Assembly (NCBI GenBank): GCA_907165135.1
Contig: OU015566.1
Location: forward strand, 9,780,157-9,844,156
Direction: 5' to 3'
DNA from: Oikopleura dioica
Lineage: Eukaryota; Chordata; Appendicularia; Copelata; Oikopleuridae
DNA length: 64,000 nt
Under the pieces are notes generated by a model. The model did no database searches, was not told the DNA's origin, and worked only from the letters and a program-made list of their open reading frames with translations. The stretch's first letter is position 1; the number at the start of each line of letters is the position of its first letter. Of the stretch, positions 1-11,600 are shown piece after piece. The translations under genes were made by a program, and so were the position numbers.

Positions 1-885
1 CTTGAGTGAAGTAATCATTTGACTCCTTGTGATGGTCATTTTTTTCGGGGCTTTAATCCGAATCATATTTTTATGTTTTCTGTTTTCGATTGAGAAAATA
101 ATGACCATCGATCATGTTATTGTCCATTTTTATTGCTTCAAAGATCAAAGGTCCAAAAACAGAAGGCATTAAAAAAGTGCGGACTTTATTCGCTGAATGG
201 CGGTTAAATTTGAGAAGAATTTAAATATTGACCTAAGCATTCGAATTCAGAATCAGCGGAAGTAAAAGTGTATATTTACAGACAGCAAGAACTTCTCCGA
301 CATAACAATTGAGGTTTGGTATGTGGGGCTGAAGCGTTACGCAAGACGGTTAACTTATCGTGGCGGCAGTTATCGTCACCGTCTTCACCGTTGACTGTCT
401 TGAGGGCAAAAGAATCAAGACGCTCTCGTTGTTTATCGCGATGTTGATGCAACCACGTTGAAGAGGGTTTTCCCAACCGGCGGAATCGCCGTCGCCCCGA
501 CGTGGCCTCCCACAGCCTCTGGTAACGTTCATCTGGTTCACGTCCTGGCTTGATAATGCATATTCTCTAATACGATTCATACGTGCACTTGCTTAACCGT
601 AGATGCCATGTTTCGTCATAAAGGGCGACTTCCCTTTTCGTGAAAAATTCATGAGTCTATCCGTAGCCAGATAAATATTAAATAAGATGCGATAACTGAA
701 TTATTAAAGCCCGTATAATAACATAGACGATTACGTAATCGGCCGTCTCCTTCTCCGATTCAGACAAGAATGGCCCAGGTCAAATATGAATGTTGTGAGG
801 CTAGATACTTTTTTTATTATTTAAGTGAACTGTGATGGAACATTCATAATACAGTAATACGAACTGGCAGCTTTTCTGAAAGAGC
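1..885. other. No gene recognised
   Basis: I see no recognisable gene, RNA or repeat in this stretch. Short open frames exist on the minus strand around 276-580, but they have no family resemblance and no convincing splice partners. Confidence 0.4.
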
Positions 886-2428
886 TCAGGAGGCATTCAA
901 GTCTTTGAAGTAAGTCTTGTATATGTCGACATATGGAAAGATATCTTCAGCAAGCTCGATGTGGAAGGCATCCTTCTTTATCAAATACTGTCGTAACGGC
1001 TTGAACTCCAAGTTTTGCAAATTAGTTTTTAGACTACTGTCGTTTCCGGAGGGCGGGCGGAAATAAAATTTCTGCATAAAATTCGGAAGAATAAGTTTAT
1101 GAGTCGTTATCTCAAGCCATTTCCTTTACGATTTTATTTGAATTCGGGCCCCAGTCGATTCTGCTGTCGAAGTTGTCGTTTCTCTAAGAAAACATGTTAT
1201 CGAGCATCGAGGAAAAAAAACTAACGTTGTAAAGAATTCCAGGGCCAGCATAGTCCACATCCGATAAGAGCTCGCATCCTGGGGTTATCCACTGCACAAC
1301 AACGTACTTATCCTTCCTGTTGACCTAATAAAATTCGCCTGCAGTTTCTGTTCAAATGTCAAAGCCTACCTTGAGAAGTTTTCCAACTAAAGGCCGTCGC
1401 ACCGTATCTAGCGGGCGGGATTCAGTCTTGATTCTCAATCCTGAGACTATCAAATTTAAAAAGTGACTAGAAAGGACGCTGAACCCCAAGCATAATTGCT
1501 GCCTCCCGAATCATTCAGCGGCACATTTCGTCCTCCAACACTAATCGGTTAATTTAGTAACTTATTATAAGACTTATTCACGCGGTCTTGGCGACCGACT
1601 GGCTGGCCACTTTTTGCAGTAAAAAGATGACCCATTAGAGGGACGCTAGGAAATGTTAAAAAGAAAGTACCCGTTTTTATGATCCTCGATTGCTTGTTTC
1701 AGCTCATTTCGCTTGTCACCCAGTCTCCTTTTGACTTTTCTTTCATGTGTTGCTCTCTCCCTCGATTTTTTCGTGTCCTCAGCATTTTCGGTATCACCCC
1801 ACTCGCCACTCTCCGGGTCAGTGCCTGATTCAGGCCGGTACTCTTCATAGCTAAAGTAGCCTTTGATATCTTTTTCTGACACCTTTTTTCCATCATCTTC
1901 TATAAGTTCTGATCCATAAGGTTTGATGTTATATTCCTGTTTTTGGAGTTCCGAATGAATAATTCGACAGACGAAAATGTGTCTAAGTCTCGGGAACCAG
2001 ACCTTAATTCTCCGCGGAAAACTTGATAAAAGTTGAAGAATGAGCGCCTAATTATAGCTATTAAAAATGGATCTTCACACATGACTACATTTTCTATCTT
2101 GTCAACTTTTCCTTTTGATATCAAAAGCCCAATACTTCTCGTTCGGCTGTACCAACATGCCCTTGGTCAGAACCTGTCGCATAATAGAAGGCGAGAGCAG
2201 CTTCGGATTACTTCATTATCTTGACGATTTTCGAAGCTCTCTCACCTGGTTTAGCGCGGCAGGTGCGTTGAACTTGCTGAAAACCTCCATATAATCCGAT
2301 TGGATGTCTTGATCGCTTCGCGCGTTCCTGTTTTCAGTCCACATCCGGACCATGAGAATACGAACGTCCCAGTTTGTCCTGTAGTAGAAACATTTGCTGC
2401 TATTCGCACAAGCGGCCGCTAAATCCAA
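886..2428 (-). CDS. Unrecognised multi-exon gene
   Basis: I do not recognise this gene. The 3' half is well supported by splicing logic. A minus-strand exon around 1369-1430 (ending PLVGKLLK) is followed by a GT-AG intron, then an exon around 1235-1325 (VNRKDKYVVVQWITPG), another GT-AG intron, an exon RNDNFDSRIDWGPN around 1150-1190, a third intron ending in ATGCAG, and a terminal exon KFYFRPPSGNDSS to the stop at 886. All these joins keep frame. Upstream pieces at 1675-1880 (acidic, then Arg/Lys-rich and probably helical) and 2216-2428 (start MDLAAACANSSKC) plausibly belong to the same gene, but the joins between 1435 and 2215 are not resolved. No signal peptide, membrane segment or known motif was seen. 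Function unknown. Confidence 0.45.
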
Positions 2429-2429
2429 G

Positions 2430-3070
2430 TTTTAAAGAATATAAAAATATTTGCTTTACAAAATTAGTTAAAAAAGAGCATTCAATCATTTTCCTATTAC
2501 TAATAGGCTATCAGGAACTGTTAAACAGTAAAATTATAAGGAAAAACAAGTGATTATTAACAAAGTAATTAATTTTAAAGACATGTAAAAGCTCGTTCAA
2601 AATAATAAAGGAAAAATTAATGAACGAGAATATTAGCTGAGAAAATAGCAGGCACGTTACGTGAACATGCTTTTGTTGGCGAAGCTATAAGTAAAGACTT
2701 TTTGCCGAAGGCTTGAATCAAGTCTTTGACCTTCTTATTCACACATGAATAAATGACCACTTCCGCATTTTACGTATTTTAACGAGCACGGCAATTAATC
2801 ATGATTACGTACCAAGGTGATCTTTTCGCGGGACAAGGCGGTAATGCTGCTCCAGGGTTCCCTTTTATCGGATGAGAAAACTAGGACATGGCCTTGTTAA
2901 TCTTGGAAAATCTTGTTACAAGATTCTTGTATCCATCTCTCATCCAAATGCCTGATAATCTTGGTTGTTCAACTTGAAAATCGACTTTTTTGGCTTTGTC
3001 ATAGTTAAATAAAAAAAAACAAGATAACAAGGTTTGATTTCTTGATCTAATTTAATTACCTAATTTTACA
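2430..3070. other. AT-rich interval without a recognised gene
   Basis: AT-rich sequence upstream of the preceding minus-strand gene. I see no coding exon, RNA gene or repeat here. It may hold that gene's promoter. Confidence 0.4.
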
Positions 3071-3830
3071 TTAAGGATATAGCCTATGAAATTGAACTTT
3101 CATAGCGCCTAAATGCGACGTCAGATCATATTATTTCAAAAGAAATCCCAACTAAAAATGTACGCAGAACTCGATTGTGGTACTTTTTTAAAATTTTTCA
3201 TTTGAAATTCTCTCTGTAGAACGTTTTGAAATCTTACGATCGCGATTTCTCGAAATTTTTACATTAAATCGCTAAAACTAAACCCATGACTGCATTAGCA
3301 AAATGCTAAACTAGAATATTGTGGCTGAAAATTTTTCAAACTCAGGCAAATTTCTATTCTAGTGTTTTCCTCTTTCTTGCTCCTGTTTTTCTTCCATGCG
3401 CGCTTTTTTGGGTCCAACCAATCAAAGCGCTCTTTCAAACGCGCATTTTCTCTCGGGAAAGAGGAGTCGAGAGATTGAGCACCCAGCGCAGCGCTTTTTA
3501 CACTATTCACGCGCCGAGGAAGCCTCACGGAAATGGCTCTAAAATCGGTTTTTGTCGGAATTAGAGAAAACCGAACCCACAATTTTGTAGATAAGGGTCT
3601 AGATTATCTTTCTATCAAAAAAACTCGACCGATTTAATGTAAAAATTTCGAGAAATCGCGATCGTAAGATTTCAAAACGCTCTACAGAGAAAAATTCAAA
3701 TGAAAATTTTTAAAAAAGTACCAGAATCGAGTTTTGCATACATTTTTAGATAGAATTGATTTTGAAATACAATGATCCGACGTCGCATTTGGGCGCTATG
3801 AAAGTTCAATTTGAAAGGCTATATCCTTAA
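3071..3830. mobile_element. TTAA-flanked fold-back element (MITE-like)
   Basis: A long inverted repeat: the left arm (about 3071-3272) starts TTAAGGATATAGCC and the right arm (about 3632-3830) ends GGCTATATCCTTAA. Matching blocks continue inwards, including the GCTATGAAAGTTCAA region and the AAATTTCGAGAAATCGCGATCG region, with small differences. The unit is about 760 bases with a roughly 360-base unrelated centre. No transposase is encoded. TTAA at both ends could be a duplicated TTAA target, as for piggyBac-type elements, or part of the repeat itself; that assignment is inference. Confidence 0.7.
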
Positions 3831-4005
3831 ATTCTATAATATATAAAATCTATAGGCTTTTCAGTGATTGAAAACAGCAATTTGGGGAAAATATCTCCAT
3901 AAAATCATGTCGAGGTGAATATCTCGTCACGTGAGTGCCGGACTTCATAACCAGAATCCGAGTATAAAAAAGATAATTTGAAATCGAAGACTCGGACAAG
4001 ATATC

Positions 4006-5213
4006 TTATATATCGGACAAGGCCATGTGCGTATATGCAAATGAATATGCTGTCTTATCGCCAAAAGCGATAGGCTTTAGCCATTCCTTAAAATTTGAAC
4101 TTTGCAAAATATGATAAAAGGTCCGATCGTAAATGTTTCTCGAATTGATCGGGATTTTATCGTCATCAACCTCTCGCGTTCGGTAAGTTTGATAGAGGAA
4201 TAACATGTCCATGATTCTTGTGAAATTTTCTAAAAAGAACTTGGTAAGAATAACAAAAAAAATCGAAACTTACGATGAGTTAAACGAAGCAGAGCAGGTT
4301 TAACATAGTCGTACCAAACTGCTGTTGATGCGCAAAAGTCTAACGGACAAGTAAATTTTCCTGATTTGGAAGTGATAAAAATTACCGCAAATTTCTAAGA
4401 GCGCGCAAGTATCAACCCACGTAAGTCGAACTGGCAGTCGATGAATGGCGGCTAGGTAAATGCTGACAATATGAGGCGAGAATTTTAAATCTTTCAAGAC
4501 GAGTTTTTTCATGAAAAAAGTGTTGGTACTATCAGATAAGAAACCCGTGGCTATGTTAGAAGTACTTCCTTCTTTGAAGGAAAACTGCGAGTCGAGTCCA
4601 AATGCGCCCCAAAGATGAGTATTTTTGAACATTTTCTTCATAATCTTGAATCTGAAACGCCCTTTTGCATCATCTTGAATGATATCTCCGACATTGATGT
4701 CGACGTATTCTTCTTCTCCGTCCCCACACGTCACGTGTAAATATTCCGATTCTTTTTCAAGGTCAAAAAAGGAGCTTGAATAGCGATAGTTTGAAATTTT
4801 CGACCGTTCCTTCAAGAAAGAACATCCCCATGAAGTTCTTGATCTGCAAATTGTGCTCTCCCTCGACCGAATAGAATTCAGTTGGATCACTTTCCAGTGT
4901 CCATTCTCGCTGTTTCTCCGCAATAGCCATTTTTCGCTTTCGCTCGGCCTGAATTTCGGGATACAATACTCGCGAAAAATATCATTTTTCTTGTATCTAG
5001 AATTCTAGTTTGTAGAATTGAAAGGATTTGTATCCGAATTGCCTTTTCCCTTTTTCGTTGTCGCACTTCGGCTTTACTGAGTTTCATCGCGAAATTCGCG
5101 AACGCATTCTTCTTCTTCCTTCTGTCTTCATTTTCCGCTTCCAAACTTTGCCAACTGTTCGCTTCCGTCACAGTTTCTGTCTGCGCACTGTCTGGCGCCC
5201 CAGAACGCACCAT
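4006..5213 (-). CDS. Unrecognised protein, possibly BTB-like fold
   Basis: A multi-exon minus-strand gene starting MVRSGAPDSAQTETV at 5213 and ending HMALSDI at 4006. The order is an acidic and Lys/Arg-rich N terminus (helical, KLSKAEVRQRKREKA), an exon with the AERKRKMAIAEKQREW helix, a globular region around 4400-4790 (CGDGEEEYVDINVGDII, then WVDTCALLEICG), and a C-terminal exon from 4230. Exons join in frame if two introns begin GG rather than GT (around 5032-4970 and 4808-4772) and one GT-AG intron is only 25 bases (about 4395-4371). The pattern of a hydrophobic IYLAAIHRLP segment followed by a helical LEICGKF stretch recalls BTB domains, but this is weak inference. It is divergent to POLE, 424 bases away, so the two may share a promoter region. 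Confidence 0.6.
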
Positions 5214-5637
5214 CCTTGTCAGCAGAATCAGGGTGGACCAGGCCGTTTCTGACCTGTTTCCGTTATCCGGAAAAAAAACCCGATTCTAAATTCGGGCGCG
5301 CGTATTTTCTGCCAATCAGACGCAGCTATTTCTCGCACGCGGGCCGTTCGTGTTTTTGGAATTTCTCACTTTTTATCCCTTTTTTTCCAGAGAGAAATCT
5401 GAAGAAAAATCGTTAAAGTGAATGGAAGTTATGAAAAAGAGTTTTAAAAAGAAGTTATCTGAAAAGTAATTTCTCTTTGTCTTTTTGAAGCAAAATGTTC
5501 TTTTTTCGAGAACTAAGAATTCTCTTTTGCCAGAATTCATTTTTCCTCATTTTCAGAGCAGAGCTGAGCATTCGGAAATCGGAGTCAATGTTTCTCTAAA
5601 TTGAAATCGAGAATTGAGTCTAGAAAAATCGCCAAAG
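5214..5637. promoter_or_regulatory. Divergent intergenic region upstream of POLE
   Basis: This 424-base interval lies between the start of the minus-strand unknown gene and the POLE start codon, so it must hold both promoters unless they lie inside genes. I see no confident TATA box. A TTTTCAG splice-acceptor-like site about 80 bases before the POLE ATG could serve a 5' UTR intron or trans-splicing. Confidence 0.4.
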
Positions 5638-8600
5638 ATGAGTTGGCAGAAGAAAAACGACGATAATAATTTCGAAGCCGATGAGCGCCCGTCAAATTCC
5701 TCTGCGAAAAGCCAGAGGATCGAAAAATTAACGCAAGAAAACGAACTGGATGAACTTTATGGTTACCAAGAGCCGTCAGAACCGGTGAGTTTCTTTCTAA
5801 ATGAATGGTTGTTTGTTAAATTAATCGTATTATAACCAATATCATCAAGGATTCCTCGTCCGTTTTCTTTCAACCAGTCCAAGCTAGATTGGGCTGGATA
5901 GAGATAGAAGGCTTGCCAGTTTGTCCCAATTGATTCCATCTCAGCTTCTACATTTCATACCATGTTATGAAGCAGCAGATTGGAAAATAGAAGTAGGGTC
6001 CAACAACAAACCCAGGAGTGTGTTCTTCCTATGTTAACAATTGATAAGACAATGATTTTTCCACAGAAGTAGCAAATTCAGGGGACATGCTATCTAATTA
6101 ACTAATTCTGGCCTCTAATCTCCAAATAATAATCTCAGAAAGACCATAAGTTCTGCTAACTTTTGATAGAATGGGGGGTTGCTTAGGGATGCCCAGGAAT
6201 GTCAAAGAATTGATGATGATAAACACAGACCTGTACCGAGGCTAAGGCCAAGGGAGATAAAACTCAGCTCACTCTGAAATTCTAAGAAAAAGACCTGAAA
6301 AATAGATCCAAAATGGATCCCTCCACGACCTCTAAATACAATTTCAGGGTGTATCAACCGGCTGGCTGGTAAACATGCACGCCGGAGACACAATTAACGA
6401 AGATGGCCAGCTTGTTTCTTGCGTCCACTATTACTTCATCAAGCAAGATGGAGACAGATTCAAAGTCCGTCTAACCTATCAGCCCTATTTCTACGTCGAG
6501 CCCAGGCTAGGCCTGGAGCACGAAATCTCCAACTACCTCTCCCGTCGATTTGAAAAAATGGTCAACGTAAAAGTCGAGCTCGTCGCAAAAGAAGATTTAG
6601 ACTTAAACAATCATCTTTCCGGACTAAAAAGACATTTCGTGAAACTGACATTTGATCACGTGGACGACATGCAGGTTGTTTTGAAACCAATTCGAGCTGC
6701 AGTATCGAGAAACAAGAAATTAGCGGACAACAAAGTCTCGGACTTAGTAATGGCGCTGGATGGAGACAGCGACGCGATTAGCTCGGATATGATGGACGAA
6801 ATCGTAGACATACGCGAGTACGATGTCCCGTTTCATGTCCGGGTGTCTATTGATAAGGTACGCAAATGTCTCTTTTATCCCTAAATTCTCATTTCAGCAA
6901 ATATTCGTGGCGCACTGGTACGATGTCAATTGGACTGGGCAACATGATGTACCGACCTTTTTGAGAAGGTTTGAAAGTCTCATATTTCGCACTAGAACTT
7001 CCCCCTTTCAGAGACGACCTTTTAACGCGACCAGACCCAGTTGTCCTGGCATATGATATTGAAACGACGAAGCTTCCGTTGAAATTCCCAAACTCGGAGA
7101 TTGATCATATTATGATGATATCGTACATGGTCGACGGGCAGGGATATCTTATCATCAATCGGGCGATCGTTTCGGCGGACGTTGAGGATTTCGAATTCAC
7201 TCCTAGGCCAGAATTTGAGGGGCCGTTTATTGTTTATAACGAGGAAGATGAATTTGCTACTATTCGCAAGTTTTTCGATCATATTCAGGTAAAACGAAAA
7301 TGCATTAATTCAAGAAGTAAAGGGATTGTTTAGGAGCTCAAGCCACATGTTATCGTCACTTACAACGGTGATTTCTTCGATTGGCCCTTTGTCGACGACA
7401 GGGCCAAAGTACACGGACTGACGATGAAGCGCGAAATCGGCTTCGAACGCGAAACGCACGGCGGTGAAGACACATTTCTCTGCCGCCAATGTCTTCACAT
7501 GGACGCCTTCAAATGGGTCAAGCGTGATTCTTACTTGCCAGTCGGTTCCCAGGGTTTGAAAGCGGCAGCAAAAGCGAAACTACGATTCGATCCAGTTGAG
7601 CTTGATCCAGAGTTAATGTGTAAAATGGCGACCGAGCAGCCGCAAGTTCTAGCGACATATTCCGTATCAGACGCTTTAGCGACTTATTACATGTATCAGA
7701 AGTACGTTCATCCCTTTATCTTCGCCTTGTGTATGATCATTCCAATGGAGCCGGATGAAGTCCTGAGAAAAGGATCAGGAACGCTTTGCGAGGCGCTGCT
7801 GATGGACTACGCCTACAGAGCAAATGTAATTTATCCGAATAAACAACAGACGAATATGGACAAGACGTTTGATGGCCATTTACTCGAGTCTGAGACCTAC
7901 GTGGGAGGTCGGGTAGAAGCCATTGAGTGTGGAGTTTTTCGGGCAGACTTTCCGGAAAGATTTCGTTTAGGTAATCTTTTTCTTATTCTAGGAGACTTAA
8001 TTTTTATTAGATCCGGATGCGTATCAAGCACTTTTGGACGCAGTCGATGAGACCATGAAGTTTTCATTAGAAAAAGAAGAGGGCGTACCGCTAGATCAAG
8101 TTGAAGACTACGACGAAGTGTGTAACCAAATCAAAGCAAAGCTAGAATCACTGCGCGACACGCCCAACCGAATCGAGAATCCGCTAATTTATCACCTCGA
8201 TGTGGGTGCGATGTATCCGAATATTATTTTGACGAATAGACTCCAACCGCCTGCAATCATCAACGAAAATACTTGCGTTACGTGTGATTACAACACGCCA
8301 GATGCTGATTGTCGACGACGCATGGACTGGATGTGGAGGTAAACTGAAACAAAGTAGCCATTTTGTTTGATAAGAATAGATAATTCACCTTCTTCGCGTA
8401 AATTTCACGTCATTTCGCTTTTGCTAATTCAGCCTTGGAATTTCGATTCTCATTGAATACATTTTAAGAGGTTATAAAAAGACCCCTGAATAATTTATTC
8501 GCGCGATGACCTCTCTTCTCATGCTCTTTTTTTTAGAGGAGAATATTACCCGGCAACTAAAAACGAAACAAGCCGGATTAAACAACAACTTGAAACAGAA

Positions 8601-11600
8601 AAATTCACAACGAAAAATTTTGGAAACGAAAAAACTAATGTGCCATTCTTTAAACTTCCTAAACGCGATCAAGACGCAAAGGTCCGACAACGATTATCAG
8701 AGTACTGCCGTCGGGCGTATAAAAAAGTCAAAACTACGAAAGAAGAATTAAGAAATGATATCATCTGTCAACGAGAGAATCCTTTTTACATTGATACAGT
8801 CCGCATGTTCCGTGATAAACGATACGAGTACAAGGGATTACTGAAAAAGTCCAAAAAGATACTCGAAGCGGCGCAGAAAAGAGGAGCTGATGCGGCAGAA
8901 ATTAAAGATTGCAACGGAAAAGTTGTTCTTTATGATTCGCTGCAGTTGGCGCACAAGTGCATTCTCAATTCCTTCTATGGTTACGTTATGAGAAAGGGAT
9001 CCAGATGGTTCTCAATGGAAATGGCAGGCATCGTCTGTTACACTGGCGCAAATATCATCAAAAACGCTAGAATGATCGTTGAGAAAATCGGCCGAGGTCT
9101 CGAACTGGATACTGACGGTATCTGGTGCATTTTACCAGCTTCGTTTCCTGAAAACTTCACATTTAACACCCGAAAGGAAGGGAAGAAAAAAGTCATGATC
9201 TCGTACCCCGGAGCGATTTTGAATTACATGTGCGATCAGAAATTCACAAACAATCAGTACCACGATTTAGGCGAAGATGGAAAATACACTAAACGCGACG
9301 AGAACTCGATCTTCTTCGAAGTTGATGGCCCTTACAAGGCGATGATTCTACCCGCTTCGACAGAGCAAGGTCGAAAGCTGAAAAAACGTTATGCCGTGTT
9401 TAATTTCGACGGATCTTTGGCCGAGCTGAAAGGATTTGAGGTGAAACGCCGTGGAGAACTCCAGCTTGTGAAACTTTTCCAGCAATCCGTTTTTGATTCA
9501 TTTTTGAAAGGCAAGAACTTGAAGGAATGCTATGGTGAAGTCGCTAAAGTTGCCGATTATTGGATCGATGTCTTGTATTCCAAGGCTGCTCACATGCCCG
9601 ACGATGAACTGTTTGACCTCATCGCCGAAAAGCGATCCATGTCGAAAAAACTATCAGAGTACGGCGAGCAGAAATCAACTTCCATTTCAACAGCAAAGCG
9701 TCTGGCTGAATTTCTCGGTGACGAAATGGTCAAAGACTCGGGTTTAGCCTGCAACTTCTTCATCTCGAAATACCCAGCTGGTGCACCAACGACTGAACGA
9801 GCGATTCCCCTTGCTATCTTTCAAGCTGAGCCGAGTATTAAAAATTATTACGTGCGGAAGTGGTGCAAAGATTCAAGCCTCCACGATTTCGACATAAGAG
9901 ACTTGATCGACTGGGAATATTACCTTGAGCGTTTTGGAGCAACGATTCAAAAAATCATCACGATTCCAGCCGCGTTACAGAACGTTTCCAACCCTGTCCC
10001 GCGCATCAAACATCCTGATTGGCTTCACAAAGAGCTGCTCCAGCGGAATGACACTTTCCGACAGGGGAAGATGATAGATCACTTCAAAGTCACAAAACGA
10101 ACGACGACGGAAGAAATAAATGAAAAGGAGAATCAAGCGCCTGACATAGAGAATCTTTGCGGAGGGAAGCCTCAAGAACGAAAACCTCTGGTAAACTTTT
10201 CCCGTAAACGAGCCCGCGAGGATGAAAGCATGTTCATTGGGAAGACCTGGAAGGATGCGCTGGGAGAGATGCCCGTCTGGGGCGAGACATGGGAGGAAAG
10301 ACGCAAGTGGTTCAAGTTTCAAAAGCTCAAGTGGGAGTTTCAACGGAAGAAGAAACGAATTTTAAAGAAATCTGGAAAGGTAGACCGTTCTGGTCGGCAA
10401 GGAGAGAGTGTTGGTGGCACTTTAGGTGCGATAAAAAAGCGAGCAAAAACAGTCTTGGACCAGTTTTGGAGCGTCATCCAAGTTGAAGAACTACAAAACG
10501 GCGAGTTCAAATTGTGGACTCAAATTGATCACGAGCTTCATCACATGACCGTCACAGTTCCTCGCATTTTCTACGTCAACAGGAAAACTCCTAAAGCTCA
10601 AGAAATCGGGCCAGTGTGGAAGCGTATCCAAAAGTCATTGCCTCGTTCAACCCCCGCCAACTTCCTCTATCAGTACAGTCTCAACGAGAGCGACTTTCGG
10701 GCTCACTATCACGAGATTCAAACGGAACTGAACGGGCCAGAAGTAGAAGGTGTCTACGAAATGGGAGTGCCGCTTGATTTCCGGCTGATGGTCGACCTTG
10801 GTTGTGTTTGCTCAGTAACGCGAAGTGCAGCGAAGGGAATGTCTAAGATGGGAGTCGAGCAGTTCCAACTTGACGAGCTCGAGTCACACAGCTGCTCGGA
10901 GCACATGTATCTATCAGAAAATGTCCGGACAATGTATGTCCATCACAATGGCAAGGGAAATACACAATTTCTGGCACTTTACTCTTCTGGCAAGCTCTAT
11001 ATCTACCTCCTAGCGCCTTCGAGACAAAACTTGATGCCCAACATCATGAGCTTGTACAAAAAGTATCTCGAGACGCAAGAATTAAACTCTGAAACAGTTC
11101 ATATCTCCAGCATTGAAGAAGTAAAAGTTGAAACAAGTGTCAAAGAGTTACAAAAAGCCTTTTCTCGGGCAGTTGCAAAGGAGCGGATCGGCCCTGTGAT
11201 GGTTTGTATTCAAAGTCCATTCGATGAGCTTCCCGTGAAAATCGAAGACGTGCCGATTATTCGTCTGCCAAAGCTGGCTAAAGATGAGCTCGCCGGGCGC
11301 ACGACGGACTGGCAGAAAGCGGCAGCGGAATCATTCGTGACGCGGCTCTTCGTCCATAAAATGGAAATCGAGAATCTTAAGGAACAAGCCAGATTCTATC
11401 ACATCCCGATCGGAAACATACCCAGCGATTGCATCTTATATGGCGCTGATTTATTCTATGCGCGAGCTTTGCAGCGTTCAAACCAGCTCCTTTGGTGTTC
11501 GATGTCTGCCAGACCGGACTTGGGCGGCCGTGAACGAGACCTTGCGAGATTAGAGGCTGAGCCGAGTCAGCTTGTGCCTTTGTTCGATAAACCAGGGCTA

